From Acidobacteriota bacterium (GTDB lineage Bacteria > Acidobacteriota > Vicinamibacteria > Vicinamibacterales > UBA2999), in NCBI GenBank assembly GCA_018000455.1, contig JAGNJW010000018.1, positions 1 through 64,000 of the forward strand: a stretch of DNA of 64,000 nt, in the 5' to 3' direction. Positions 39,533-50,781 of the stretch are shown here, piece by piece. Under the pieces are notes generated by a model. The model ran no database searches. It was not told the DNA's origin and was given only the letters and a program-made list of their open reading frames with translations. Both the position numbers and the translations under genes were made by a program. Numbering within the stretch: the stretch's first letter is position 1; each line of letters starts with the position of its first letter.

Positions 39533-39916
39533 CTAGTTCAGGGCGTGTGGCATGGCCAGCGTGAACGGCGCGATCGAAGCGTCGAACGTATCGCCGGCCG
39601 GCGTCGACATGGTGTAACTGCCCTGCATCGTCCCCACCGCCGTCGTCAGCGGGCAGTAGCTGGTGTACTCGAACGCCGCTCCGGGCGCCAGCAGCGGCGT
39701 CTCGCCCACGACCCCGGGGCCGCGCACCTCCTGCACGTCGCCGTTGGCGTCGGTGATGACCCAATGACGGCTCTGGAGCTGGGCCGTCTCGCTGCCCTCG
39801 TTCGAGATCCGGACGTGGTAGGCGAAAAAGAAGTGCTGCTCGCGCGGCGCGCTGCGTTCGGGGACGAACACGCTGCGCACCTGCACACGGATGCCTCGGG
39901 TGACGGTATCGCTCAC
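39533..39916 (-). CDS. apaG: ApaG (Co2+/Mg2+ efflux-linked protein)
   Basis: 127 residues forming the single fibronectin-III-like beta-sandwich of ApaG: RSVFVPERSAPREQHFFFAYHVRISNEG, HWVITDANGDVQEVRGPGVVGETPLLAPG and YTSYCPLTTAVGTMQGSY. Length fits the family (about 125). Its biochemical role is unsettled; mutants of enteric bacteria are affected in cobalt resistance and magnesium efflux. It lies 33 bases after ubiD and 66 before the ABC exporter. Confidence 0.95.
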   Translation of the reverse strand: MSDTVTRGIRVQVRSVFVPERSAPREQHFFFAYHVRISNEGSETAQLQSRHWVITDANGDVQEVRGPGVVGETPLLAPGAAFEYTSYCPLTTAVGTMQGSYTMSTPAGDTFDASIAPFTLAMPHALN

Positions 39917-39949
39917 TGACTCGTATCGTACTACGGGAACGGTCGTCGC

Positions 39950-41755
39950 CTAATCGAGGTGGCCGCGTTCGGCATCGCCCATGGTCACCTTGCCGTCAGG
40001 GAAGTAGTCGTGCCAGCGGCGCGTGACGAGTTCGGCGGTCACCGGATCGCACGACACCTCGGCCGGGTACCACGGCTTCATGCGGGCGTCGATGGCCACC
40101 GGCGGCGTGAAGGTCACGTGGTTGCGCTCGAGCATCACCCGCGCCGCATGGATGTCGGCCGCCGGCTCGAAACGCGTGAAGGTCGTCCACAGGAAGTTGA
40201 CGGTGCTTCTGGTGGCCCGCTCCGGTTCATCCGAGACGACGACCAGCGGCCAGCCCTCGAAGGCGGGATGCGCGGCCAGGCGCGGCGCCGCGTCAGGGTC
40301 TGCCGCGAACGGGCGCGCACCGACGACGAGACAACCGCCACAGAAGACACGCACGTCGGTCACGTCGGCGGGCGGCGGCACAGCGGGGCGGAACTCGCGC
40401 GGCAGCTCGCGGATGGCGTCGCCCAGGCCCATCCACACGCCCTTCGAGCCCTTGTTCACCGCCGGACCTGCGTAGTCGAGCGTATCCATCGAGAGATGGC
40501 CGAACACGTAGAGGTCGGTGCGCGGATCGGTGCGCGCGAGCACGTGCTCGAGCGTGGCGCGGAAGTCTTTCACGTCCACGGGCCGGTCGGTGAGCAACAG
40601 GAACTTCTGCAGTGAGAGCTGTCCCTCGCCGAGGATGCGGAAGGCGCTGGCCATGGCTTCCCGCGGATAGCGCTGCTTCACGACGGCTGCGGCCAGGGCG
40701 TGGTACCCGGTCTCGCCATACGACCAGAGCTGCTCCACCGCCGGCATCACCAGCGGGAACAGCGGCGACAGCAGCTCCTGCAGCAGATCGCCGATGAAGA
40801 AGTCCTCCTGGCGCGGCTTCCCCACCACCGTCGCCGGATACACGGCATCGTGACGGTGGGCCACAGAATGGACGCGGAACACCGGGTAGTCATGCCGCAA
40901 CGAGTAGTAGCCGTAGTGGTCGCCGAACGGCCCCTCGGGCCGCCGCTCGAACGGCCGCACCTCCCCCATCAGCGCGAACTCGCAATTGGCGACGAGCGGA
41001 TGCGGGTGGCCGAACGACCCCGGCACGCGCGCCAGGCGCTCGCCGGCGATGAGCGAGGCCAGCATCAGCTCGGGCACGTTCTCGGGCAGCGGCGCAATCG
41101 CCGACAGGATGAGCGCCGGCGGGCCGCCCAGGAACACCGTGGCCGGCAGCGGCTGGTTCATCCGCTCGGCGAGCGCATAGTGAAAGCCACCCCCCTTGCC
41201 GATCTGCCAGTGCATGCCGGTGGAGGTGGCATCGTGCACGTGCAGGCGGTACATCGCCAGGTTGTGGCCGTGGCCCCCGGGATGCTCGGTGTAGACGAGC
41301 GGCAAGGTCACGAACGGGCCGCCGTCGTCGGGCCAGCAGGTGAGCGCCGGGAGCTGGTCGAGCCGGGGAGCGCGCGTGACCACTTCGGTGACCGGCCCCA
41401 TCGACTGCCGCTTGAGCCCGACCTTCAGCAGGCTGCCAGCCACGTCGCGCGCGCCCCAGAGCTTGGCGGCATCGGGCGGCATGATGGTCTCGGCCAGGCC
41501 GACCAGCCGCTTGATGAGCCGGATCGGATGCTCGCCAAAGGCCAGCGACGCGCGCCTGCTGGTGCCGAAGAGGTTGGTGACGAGCGGGAAGCCACGGCCC
41601 TTGACGCTCGTGAAGAGCAGGGCGGGCCCGCCGGCCGCAATCACCCGGCGATGGATCTCGGCGGCTTCGAGGTGCGCATCGACGGACGCGGTGATGGTGA
41701 CGAGATCGGCGTCGGCGCGCAGCCGATCCATGAAGGTGCGGAGGTCTGGGAACAT
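39950..41755 (-). CDS. UbiD-family prenylated-FMN-dependent decarboxylase
   Basis: 601 residues. Family segments include ADADLVTITASVDAHLEAAEIHRRV at the start, GHNLAMYRLHVHDATSTGMHW, the prFMN-binding region VFLGGPPALILSAIAPLPE, and the catalytic region CEFALMGEVRPFERRPEGPFGDHYGYYS, which contains the conserved acidic and arginine residues. These enzymes reversibly decarboxylate aromatic or unsaturated acids. No UbiX-type prenyltransferase gene is in the window. It starts three bases after the degenerate amidohydrolase gene. A role in quinone synthesis or in aromatic-acid breakdown are both possible. Confidence 0.93.
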   Translation of the reverse strand: MFPDLRTFMDRLRADADLVTITASVDAHLEAAEIHRRVIAAGGPALLFTSVKGRGFPLVTNLFGTSRRASLAFGEHPIRLIKRLVGLAETIMPPDAAKLWGARDVAGSLLKVGLKRQSMGPVTEVVTRAPRLDQLPALTCWPDDGGPFVTLPLVYTEHPGGHGHNLAMYRLHVHDATSTGMHWQIGKGGGFHYALAERMNQPLPATVFLGGPPALILSAIAPLPENVPELMLASLIAGERLARVPGSFGHPHPLVANCEFALMGEVRPFERRPEGPFGDHYGYYSLRHDYPVFRVHSVAHRHDAVYPATVVGKPRQEDFFIGDLLQELLSPLFPLVMPAVEQLWSYGETGYHALAAAVVKQRYPREAMASAFRILGEGQLSLQKFLLLTDRPVDVKDFRATLEHVLARTDPRTDLYVFGHLSMDTLDYAGPAVNKGSKGVWMGLGDAIRELPREFRPAVPPPADVTDVRVFCGGCLVVGARPFAADPDAAPRLAAHPAFEGWPLVVVSDEPERATRSTVNFLWTTFTRFEPAADIHAARVMLERNHVTFTPPVAIDARMKPWYPAEVSCDPVTAELVTRRWHDYFPDGKVTMGDAERGHLD

Positions 41756-41758
41756 GCG

Positions 41759-42940
41759 TTACTTGGAGAGAACGCCCGCATCGTACACGATGGTCCCGCC
41801 GACCAGCGTCAGCACGCTCGTGATGCCGGCCAGGCGCTCGGCCGGCATGGTGAAGATGTCGCCTGAGAGCACCGCGAGATCGGCGAGCGTGCCGGGGGCG
41901 AGCCAGCCCTTGTCACGTTCCGCCCGCTCGGCATAGGCGCTGCCCCACGTCATGGCGCGAACGGCTTCTTCACGGGTGAGCGTACGCACCCTTGGCCCCG
42001 GCATCTCGGGCTGGACCCACGTCATCGCTTCCAGCGCCAGGCTCGGTGTCAGCGCCCGTGATGAACCTGCCGCAAGGACGACACCGCCATCGGCGAAGGG
42101 TGCCCACGGATACCATGCGCGCCGTCCCGCCCCAACCGGCGTGGCCCCGGGCATGGTGACGGCCAGTACTGCGCCGTATCGAGCCAGGTCTGGGACCCAT
42201 CGGTCGTCGTAGTCAACAGGATTATCGAACCGCGGCCGCTTGCGCTTCCATACCTCCGCCAGTCCCGCTTGCTCCATTGCTCGCAGCCACGGCTCAACAG
42301 CGCCGGTCATGACGATCGGATCCTCAGCGCCGTAGGCCCAGCCGAGTACGGTCGTCAGTCGAGTCGGGTCGATCTGGCGACGGTCGGCCGCTCCCGAGGT
42401 CGCCCACGCGACACCATTCGCCACCAGCCGCACACCCGGCTGTGGCGGAAGGAAGGGATCCTCGTCCTGCCGCACGGTGGTCGGGTCGCTGGTCGAGAGC
42501 GTCGTCGTGTCCTCAGGAGATCGAATCAGCCGCCAGCGCGCCCGCCGCGTGGCCTGCTGCGCGGCCACGACGAGCGAGCGCATGGGTCCGCCAGCGACGA
42601 CCTGCAGGCTGGTGACGCCCTGCGAGATGGCGTCCCGGTCGAGGGCAGACAGGGCAGCGGATGTCGGCGGCCCGAGCGGCAGATCGATGCGCACTTCGTT
42701 GAAGCCCGGCACGACGACACGCCCACCGGCGTCGATGACGCGCGTGGACGGCCCCGCGCTGGCCCTCAACGCCTCAGTGTCGCCGATTGCCACCACGCGC
42801 TCGCGCCTGATGGCAATCGCTTCGGCCCATGGCCGCGCGGCGTCGTTGGTGAACACCCGCGCGTTGGTGATGACGAGATCCGGCGTGACCGGAGTCGCGC
42901 AGCGGGCCAGGCACGCGGCCGCCAGGATCGCGGCGAGCAT
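41759..42940 (-). CDS. Amidohydrolase-like lipoprotein lacking the metal-binding histidines (probable pseudoenzyme)
   Basis: 393 residues from the ATG at 42940; a GTG at 42964 is possible. A leader with the lipobox-like LARC is followed by the start of an amidohydrolase_3 fold: DLVITNARVFTNDAARPWAEAIAI and DAGGRVVVPGF. The next residues should be N-D-x-H-x-H, but the sequence is NEVRIDL, so both metal-binding histidines are missing. The middle is much shorter than in YtcJ-type enzymes (about 550 residues), while the C-terminal composite beta-domain (GTLADLAVLSGDIFTMPAE) is kept. There is no frameshift or internal stop, so a retained non-catalytic role is possible. It is three bases before ubiD. 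Confidence 0.75.
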   Translation of the reverse strand: MLAAILAAACLARCATPVTPDLVITNARVFTNDAARPWAEAIAIRRERVVAIGDTEALRASAGPSTRVIDAGGRVVVPGFNEVRIDLPLGPPTSAALSALDRDAISQGVTSLQVVAGGPMRSLVVAAQQATRRARWRLIRSPEDTTTLSTSDPTTVRQDEDPFLPPQPGVRLVANGVAWATSGAADRRQIDPTRLTTVLGWAYGAEDPIVMTGAVEPWLRAMEQAGLAEVWKRKRPRFDNPVDYDDRWVPDLARYGAVLAVTMPGATPVGAGRRAWYPWAPFADGGVVLAAGSSRALTPSLALEAMTWVQPEMPGPRVRTLTREEAVRAMTWGSAYAERAERDKGWLAPGTLADLAVLSGDIFTMPAERLAGITSVLTLVGGTIVYDAGVLSK

Positions 42941-43016
42941 TCTACCAGCGCTGGTCACGGTCACTCGCGTCCAGGCGGCGTCGCGCTGCCGGGAGATTGC
43001 TCCCGTCTGGCAGTGA

Positions 43017-43109
43017 AGTTGGCGTGTGGACCCATCGCTTCGTCCGGCGGAGATGATCGTACTGCGTCAGTTGGCGAAGCCGGAGGAAGTGATGGTCCGC
43101 ACGTCAACT
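43017..43109. repeat. 93-bp element with 31-32-base terminal inverted repeats
   Basis: Left arm 43017-43048 (AGTTGGCGTG ... TCCGGC) and right arm 43079-43109 (GCCGGAGG ... ACGTCAACT) pair at about 27 positions with one unpaired base. The core CTTCCTCCGGCT is also present near the end of the 122-bp repeat family at 16291 and 17200, which may show a distant relation. It lies in a 241-base gap between the amidohydrolase start and the DinB-fold gene end and may be a MITE-like element. Confidence 0.6.
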
Positions 43110-43181
43110 CGAGGAGCGGCCGAGACCTACCGACGGCGCGGTGAGCCGCGTCGACTCGCGGGCCTGCTCCGTGACCAACGG

Positions 43182-43700
43182 CTAGCTGGCCGGCCCCTGC
43201 CAGGTCTCGTCGGCGCTGCCGCCGTAGATGCTCGGCACCTTGCCGCCCATCGGCCTGAGGTAACTGGAGAGCTGTCCGCGGTGATGCACGCCGTGCACGA
43301 GCGCGAAATTGAGGTAGACGATGGCGGGGTTCTTCATCCCGTAGAAGTCGATCACCTCGGTGAACTTGTGGTCGGGCAGCGCCAGCACCTGCTCGAGTTT
43401 CTTCGGGAACTCGTGCTTGTACCACTCGGCCAGCTTCGCCGGCGTCGGCGCGGCGGCCTTGAGCTTCGTTTCCCCATCGGGGTCGCTCGTGAACTTGCCG
43501 TCGAGTATCGCGCTCAGGAACCAGATGTCGGCGCCGGCCAGGTGAATGGCCAGCTCCCAGGCCGAACGGCTCTTGGCTTCGGGCTTCCAATCCTTGTTGG
43601 CTTCGGGAATCGCCGCCAGCACCTTGGCGGTGGTCATCCACTCGTGCTGCAACTGGGTGCCGATCACGTTGGCAGCGGCGCGTGCTTCCTGGGGTGTCAT
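43182..43700 (-). CDS. DinB-fold protein
   Basis: 172 residues forming a four-helix bundle of the DinB/YfiT superfamily: WMTTAKVLAAIPEANKDWKPEAKSRSAWELAIHLAGADIWFL, and a final helix NFALVHGVHHRGQLSSYLRPMGGK. The three metal-site histidines (one in AIHLAG, two in HGVHH) are present. Members are often metal-dependent thiol transferases (bacillithiol or mycothiol), but the activity of most is unknown. It is ten bases after ettA. It is unrelated to the dinB polymerase gene at 52323. Confidence 0.88.
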   Translation of the reverse strand: MTPQEARAAANVIGTQLQHEWMTTAKVLAAIPEANKDWKPEAKSRSAWELAIHLAGADIWFLSAILDGKFTSDPDGETKLKAAAPTPAKLAEWYKHEFPKKLEQVLALPDHKFTEVIDFYGMKNPAIVYLNFALVHGVHHRGQLSSYLRPMGGKVPSIYGGSADETWQGPAS

Positions 43701-43710
43701 TGGCGACCTC

Positions 43711-45384
<1,674 letters not shown>

Positions 45385-45509
45385 TGAAGGTGGTTGACTG
45401 GGAACGCGTTGGTGGACCGAGAGGGGACCTGAACTCACGCCGGAGCTCGCCGGGTGCCTTGCTCATTCTAATCGACGCCGGCGTGCGCCCGACAAGTCGA
45501 CGCCTGCCG

Positions 45510-45515
45510 TATGAT
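45510..45515 (+). promoter_or_regulatory. Candidate -10 box of the second collagen-like gene
   Basis: TATGAT with a weak -35. It predicts a leader of about 26 bases that contains a GGAG ribosome site before the ATG at 45548. Confidence 0.35.
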
Positions 45516-45547
45516 CGGTGCGCCCTCTCAAATCGGAGTCAATTCCA

Positions 45548-46438
45548 ATGTCCAATTTCAGCCTCGCGTATCGGTCTGGCGTCGTTGTTGCGGTGGCGTG
45601 TGTCGCCAGTGTCTGTCTGACCAGTCACGCGGCTGCGCAGCCGCCAACGCTCGCCGTCTCGCAGTCCAACGTCGCGCCAGGCGCCACCATCTCGGTCGCC
45701 ATCGCGGGCACACCCGGTGAGTACTTCGCGCTCATCGGCAGCATCGTCGGCGCCGGCGGGTCGTTCGCTGGACAACCCCTCGCCGTGGGGGCGGACTACG
45801 CGGTCATCCGGCAGGGCGTGCTCGATTCCGCCGGACGCGCCCTCGTCCCGTTCACACCGCCGTTTCTCGGCTCGGTGATTGACCGGGTCTACATCCAGGT
45901 CGGCACCTCGCCCTCTGCCAGCTTCGCGCCGCTGGCACTCTCGGGCGGGCAGATCCTTCGCAACAACGACCTGGTCTCCGGACTTAGCGGACCGGCCGGG
46001 CCGGCCGGGCCGGCCGGGCCAGCGGGGCCAGCAGGCCCGCAGGGCCCGGTGGGCGCAACCGGTGCGACGGGAACGGCGGGACCGCAGGGCGTGACCGGGG
46101 CCCAGGGACCGCCCGGGCCCGCAGGACCAACCGGCCCACAAGGTCCGGCCGGCACGGTCGCGTTGTTCGGTACGAACACCAGCATGGCGCAGTCGTCATC
46201 CGGTGGGGAATGCACGCTCGGCGAGGTCATCTTGTCGGCGGGTATCAGAGGCGTGGGACTGCCGGCTGACGGCCGGCTCCTGAGCATCGCATCCAATCCG
46301 GCGCTCTTCTCGCTGATGGGCACGACCTACGGAGGCAACGGCACGTCAACCTTCGCCCTACCGGATCTGAGGGCGGCGGCGCCAAATGGTCTGACCTACA
46401 CCATCTGCGACTTGGGTATCTACCCGTCGGCACGATAG
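45548..46438 (+). CDS. Secreted collagen-like protein with phage tail-collar C-terminus
   Basis: 296 residues from the ATG at 45548, preceded by GGAG. Signal peptide ends SHAAAQ. Residues about 37-140 match the N-terminal domain of the protein at 1-1387. A Gly-X-Y run follows from about 145 to 203 ([23 protein letters not shown]). Residues about 220-290 carry a phage tail-collar-like domain ([38 protein letters not shown]). The collar plus collagen layout is that of trimeric phage tail fibres, here behind a secretion signal, so a surface-displayed trimeric adhesin is likely. It stands alone between ettA and the M16 peptidase gene. Confidence 0.88.
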   Translation: MSNFSLAYRSGVVVAVACVASVCLTSHAAAQPPTLAVSQSNVAPGATISVAIAGTPGEYFALIGSIVGAGGSFAGQPLAVGADYAVIRQGVLDSAGRALVPFTPPFLGSVIDRVYIQVGTSPSASFAPLALSGGQILRNNDLVSGLSGPAGPAGPAGPAGPAGPQGPVGATGATGTAGPQGVTGAQGPPGPAGPTGPQGPAGTVALFGTNTSMAQSSSGGECTLGEVILSAGIRGVGLPADGRLLSIASNPALFSLMGTTYGGNGTSTFALPDLRAAAPNGLTYTICDLGIYPSAR

Positions 46439-46513
46439 CCGCGCGGTGCTCCTCGGCAGTGGCGACCGTCGTCCTTGGGCGCTCGACGCACACGGACGGC
46501 GGCCGGCCTCGTC

Positions 46514-49366
46514 TTACTCCGGCTTGAGCGTCACCACCACGTAACGGTCGAGCGGGAAGTACTTGGTGATCGCCTGGTGCAGCATCGGCACCGTCAGGGC
46601 GTTCGTCCGCTCGAGGCGCCGGGCGATCCCGGTGGCATCCCAGCCGAGCATGTGGACGGTCTGCAGCGAGCCGAGCCAATACTGGTTCTGCTTGGCGTTG
46701 GTCTCCAGATCGCGCCGCTCCATTTCCTGCACCTTCTGCAGGTCGTCGGCCGACGGCCCCTCGGTGCCCAGACGACGGACTTCGTCGAGCACGGCCTTCT
46801 GCAGCATCTCGACCCGGTCGGGCGCGCTGCCGAAGGACACGGTCATGGTGCCGTAGCCCTTCTGGGGCGCCGTGTTGCCGTAGTTGACGCTGACGCCGTA
46901 GGTGCCGCCGAGCTGCTCGCGCAGGATGTCGCGCAGCCGCATCCCGACCAGCGTCGCCGCCGCGCGCGCCCGGTGCATCTCGCGCTCGTCGAGGCCGGTG
47001 TCGGCGAAGAACGCCATCGCGGTCTGGCTCGCCGGCTCCTTGCCTTTTGTGACCTCGGCACGCTCGATCCCTTTCGGAAAGGTCATCCCCATGTCGCGAA
47101 AGGCGGTGCGGCGTGGACCGGTCGATGGCAGCGGCGCCAGCCACCGCTCCACCATCGGCACGACCGTCGCTTCGTCGAATGCGCCCACCATGAAGAAGGT
47201 GAAGTCGGCGGCATTGGCGAAGCGCGCGGCGTAGTCTCGACGCATCACCGCGAGATCGAGGGCCTGGACGTCGGCCGGCGTGAGGCTCTTGGCCGAGTAG
47301 TGCCCCGATGTCGTGAGCTCGCGCACTTTCTCGCCGAACAGATAGCGCGGGCTCTGCCGCTGGTTCTCGAGCAGCGCGCCGAAGCGGCGCTGCAGGAGCG
47401 CAAAGCCCTCGTCGGTCAGGCCGGGCGCCGTGAACGTGAGGTAGACGAGCTGGAGCGCCGTCTCGAGATCCTTCGGCGTCGACGAGCCCGAGAGCCCGTG
47501 CGTGAAGCTGTCGATGTCGGGCGAGGCCGACGCGATCCGCCCGGCCAGCACTTTCTCGAGGTCCACGGGTGAGAGGCCGCCCACGCCGCCCATGGCGACG
47601 AGCGCCGGCGCCAGCGCGGCCTCGCGGAAGTCGGCCTCGGAGGCGAGCGAGCCGCCCCCGTAGGCATAGGCGCTGAACACCACCTGGTCGGCCTTGAACG
47701 TCGTGGGCTTGAGCCAGACCTCCATGCCATTCGACAGGGTGAGCACGGTCACCCCGATCTCGGCAATCTGCCGCCGGCTGGTTACCTGACCCGGGGTTGG
47801 CGGCGTCGGCACGAGCTCGCGGCCGGCGAGGCCCTCGCTCCACGGCGTCACCGCTCCGGCAAAGGCCGCGGCGAATGCCGTCCGCAGCGTGTCGTCGGTG
47901 GGGGCGGGGCCAGCCGAGACGGCGGGCGCCACGCCGAGCACGACGCGGCTGTCGTCGCCGACGAGTCGACCGATCTCGGCCGTGAGGTCGTCGGCCGTGA
48001 TACCCGGAAGGGCACCACGCACCATCTGGAACTCGTAGGCGATCCCGGGCGCCGGCTCGCCCTGCAGGAAGTGCCGCACGAGCTCGTTGGCGAGCGACGG
48101 GCTCTCGGCGTTGCCCCGCTCGTTGAACGCACGCTCGTAGTCGGCCAGGAGCGCGCGCTTGGCCCGGTCGATCTCGGGTGCCGTGAAGCCGAACTGCTCG
48201 GCCCGGCGCGCCTCGCGCACCACGGAATCGAGGCCTTCGGCCGTACGCCCGGCCGGCACCTCGGCACTCAGTTCGAAGAGCGACAGCGCCCGCCCCAGGC
48301 CCGAGGCGCCGGCCTGGGCCGCGAGAAACGGCGCATCGGGCCGCCGGGCGAGCTCCGCCAGCCGCTGGTTCAGCATCGAGAGCGCCAGCCCGCGCACGAT
48401 CGAACGCCGGTACGCGCCCACGGTCCCCTCCGGCTCCGGGGTGCTCTTGAATGCGGCCGTGACGCTCCAGCGCTGGGCCTCACTGTCGGTGACCATGTTG
48501 TAGAGCGTCTCGGCATGCGGTGGCACGACACGGGTGACGACCGGCGCCGGTCCGGCCGGCGTGGGCAAGTCGCCGAAACGCAGGCGCACCAGGCGCTCGG
48601 CCTCGTCGAGTGGCAGATCGCCGGCCACGACGACGGCCATGCGGTCGGCGCGGTACCAGGTGCGGTAGAAGTCACGCAGGCGTTCGGGTGGGAAGGTGCG
48701 CAGGGTGTCGGGCAGCCCGATCGGCAAGCGATCGGCGTAGCGCGAGCCGGCAAAGAGCACCGGTAGCTGCTGGTCGGTCACACGCGAGCCGGCGCCGAGG
48801 CGGCCGCGCCACTCCTCGAGCACGACGCCCCGTTCCTTGTCGATCTCCTCGTCGGTGAGTGACGCGCCGCCGGCGAAGTCGCTGAGCGCGAGCAGGCCCT
48901 TGTCGACGTAGCCCTCGCGGTCGGTCGGGACGTCGAGCATGTAGATCGTCTCGTCGAAGGACGTCGACGCGTTGACGTGCGGACCAAAGCGCGCCCCGAT
49001 CGACTCGAGGAAGGCCACCAGTTCACCGGGCTTGAAGTGCGTGCTGCCGTTGAACGCCATGTGCTCCAGGAAGTGCGCCAGTCCGCGCTGGTCGTCCTCC
49101 TCGTGGATGCTGCCGACATCCACCGCCAGGCGCAGAGACACACGACTGGCGGGCCGCCCGTTGTGTCGCAGGAAGTAGCGGACGCCGTTTGGCAGCCGGC
49201 CGCTGCGAATGACCGGGTCGAGCGGCAGCACGGCGGCCGGGTCGGTTGCCACGACGGGCAGCGCGGAAGGTGGCGCTCCCGGTGCGGCCACCTGGGCACT
49301 GGCAACGGCGGCCACCACTCCGGCGAGGATGACGAGGGCAGGGAGGAACGGCAGGCGAAGAGTCAT
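46514..49366 (-). CDS. Exported M16-family zinc peptidase (two-domain, pitrilysin type)
   Basis: 950 residues from the ATG at 49366, which follows AAGGA. Signal peptide ends VASAQ. The inverted zinc motif HFLEH lies at 98-102, with the second-ligand Glu in the downstream ALSDFAGGASLTDEEIDKERGVVLEEW region. Two M16 halves follow (a second inactive half begins near residue 540), matching the PqqL/YhjJ class of about 900 residues. These clamshell proteases degrade unstructured peptides in the periplasm. It is divergent from dut. Confidence 0.93.
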   Translation of the reverse strand: MTLRLPFLPALVILAGVVAAVASAQVAAPGAPPSALPVVATDPAAVLPLDPVIRSGRLPNGVRYFLRHNGRPASRVSLRLAVDVGSIHEEDDQRGLAHFLEHMAFNGSTHFKPGELVAFLESIGARFGPHVNASTSFDETIYMLDVPTDREGYVDKGLLALSDFAGGASLTDEEIDKERGVVLEEWRGRLGAGSRVTDQQLPVLFAGSRYADRLPIGLPDTLRTFPPERLRDFYRTWYRADRMAVVVAGDLPLDEAERLVRLRFGDLPTPAGPAPVVTRVVPPHAETLYNMVTDSEAQRWSVTAAFKSTPEPEGTVGAYRRSIVRGLALSMLNQRLAELARRPDAPFLAAQAGASGLGRALSLFELSAEVPAGRTAEGLDSVVREARRAEQFGFTAPEIDRAKRALLADYERAFNERGNAESPSLANELVRHFLQGEPAPGIAYEFQMVRGALPGITADDLTAEIGRLVGDDSRVVLGVAPAVSAGPAPTDDTLRTAFAAAFAGAVTPWSEGLAGRELVPTPPTPGQVTSRRQIAEIGVTVLTLSNGMEVWLKPTTFKADQVVFSAYAYGGGSLASEADFREAALAPALVAMGGVGGLSPVDLEKVLAGRIASASPDIDSFTHGLSGSSTPKDLETALQLVYLTFTAPGLTDEGFALLQRRFGALLENQRQSPRYLFGEKVRELTTSGHYSAKSLTPADVQALDLAVMRRDYAARFANAADFTFFMVGAFDEATVVPMVERWLAPLPSTGPRRTAFRDMGMTFPKGIERAEVTKGKEPASQTAMAFFADTGLDEREMHRARAAATLVGMRLRDILREQLGGTYGVSVNYGNTAPQKGYGTMTVSFGSAPDRVEMLQKAVLDEVRRLGTEGPSADDLQKVQEMERRDLETNAKQNQYWLGSLQTVHMLGWDATGIARRLERTNALTVPMLHQAITKYFPLDRYVVVTLKPE

Positions 49367-49475
49367 GGGTGTCCTTGAGACGCCGCCGCCGGACTGATGG
49401 TCGCCCGGCCGGCGCGCGACCATCATGCCCCGGTTCCCTCACAAAGCGTGCGCCGGATGCCTCCCCGCCCGCCGC

Positions 49476-49481
49476 TACAAT
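49476..49481 (+). promoter_or_regulatory. -10 box giving a leaderless mRNA for dut
   Basis: TACAAT ends eight bases before the dut ATG, so the transcript should start at or next to the start codon. No ribosome site is present. The -35 region is poor. Confidence 0.45.
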
Positions 49482-49489
49482 CACCATCC

Positions 49490-49921
49490 ATGACGCTCAC
49501 CATCACGCGCCTCGCCCCCCACGTCCCATTCCCCTCCTACGGCACCCCAGGCGCCGCGGCCTTCGACCTGGCGGCCTCGACCGACACCGAGGTGCCGCCG
49601 CACGCCATCGCGCTCGTGCCCACGGGGCTGGTCGTCCGGGTGCCGGCAGGACATTTCCTGGCGATTCTGGCGCGCAGCAGCACGCCGCTCAAGCGCGGCC
49701 TGATGGTCGCCAACGGCGTCGGCGTCATCGACAGCGACTACTGCGGTCCGGCCGACGAGGTGAAGATCCAGGTCATCAACGTGACCGACGCGCCTGTCAC
49801 GGTGGCCGCCGGCGAGCGGATCGCACAGGGCATGCTCCTGGCGGCCCCGCGAGTCGAGTTCATGGAGGCGACGACCTCTGATGGCCCGTCGCGTGGCGGC
49901 TTCGGCAGCACCGGCCGCTGA
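49490..49921 (+). CDS. dut: dUTP diphosphatase
   Basis: 143-residue trimeric dUTPase that converts dUTP to dUMP and keeps uracil out of DNA. All five motifs are present: AAFDLAAS (motif 1), ARSSTPLKRGL (2), GVGVIDSDYCGP (3), RIAQGMLL (4) and the C-terminal arm SRGGFGSTG (5). The ATG at 49490 is where family similarity begins. First of four same-strand genes (dut, otsB, otsA, dinB). Confidence 0.95.
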   Translation: MTLTITRLAPHVPFPSYGTPGAAAFDLAASTDTEVPPHAIALVPTGLVVRVPAGHFLAILARSSTPLKRGLMVANGVGVIDSDYCGPADEVKIQVINVTDAPVTVAAGERIAQGMLLAAPRVEFMEATTSDGPSRGGFGSTGR

Positions 49922-49987
49922 CGGTCTGGCCACGGTCTTGGGCGTCCGAGGTGGCGCTCGGACGCGACCGCGATCTAGGATGACGTC

Positions 49988-50781
49988 GTGCATGCCGAAA
50001 TCGTCCGTGCCTCGGTGGCGCGGCGGCGCGGCGCGCGGCTCGTCGTGCTCTCGGATTTCGATGGCACACTGGCCGAGTTCGAACTCGACCCCACCCTTCC
50101 CCGGATTCGGTCGGACGCGTTCGCTGCGCTCGTCGCGTTGTCGTCGCTGCCACGCGTAACAGTCGGGCTCGTCAGCGGCCGCCGGGTCGCCGATCTGGCC
50201 GATCGTGTTGCGCTCGACCCCGGGGTCTACCTGGCCGGCCTGCACGGCCTCGAGATCGTCGTCGGCAATCGCCAATGGCGTCACGACGCCGTCGAGCGCG
50301 CGCTGGCGGCGGTGCCGTCGCTCTCGGCCGCGCTCGCTCCCGTCGTGGCCGCAGTACCCGGGGCGCGCCTTGAAGCCAAGGGCGCCGCCGTCGCCGTCCA
50401 CGTGCGCGGCGCAGCGGCAGAGGACCGCGCACGCGTGCTGGCGGCCGCCGATGCCGTCGCCGAACCGTGGCTCGCCACCGGCGCCCTGGCCCGGCAAGCC
50501 GGCTCCAACGTGCACGAGTACCTGCCGGCGGCCGCCTGGAACAAGGGCGACGCCGTCCGCTGGATCGCCGACGACGTCGAACGCGTGACCGGTGAGGCGC
50601 CATGGCTGGTCTACTTCGGCGACGATCTCACCGACGAACACGCCTTCCTCGCCGTCGGCGACGGGGTGTCGGTGGTGGTCGGCCAGCGGGCGTCCGCAGC
50701 GCGCTTCCGCCTCGACGCGCCGGCCGACGTGGCGAGGGTGCTCGCCCAGCTTGCCGAGGCGGTCGCCCGCGAGGACGGCCC

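Noticed and set aside
43182-43700. DNA polymerase IV (dinB) by name
   Set aside because: This is the unrelated DinB four-helix-bundle fold; the polymerase is at 52323-53438.
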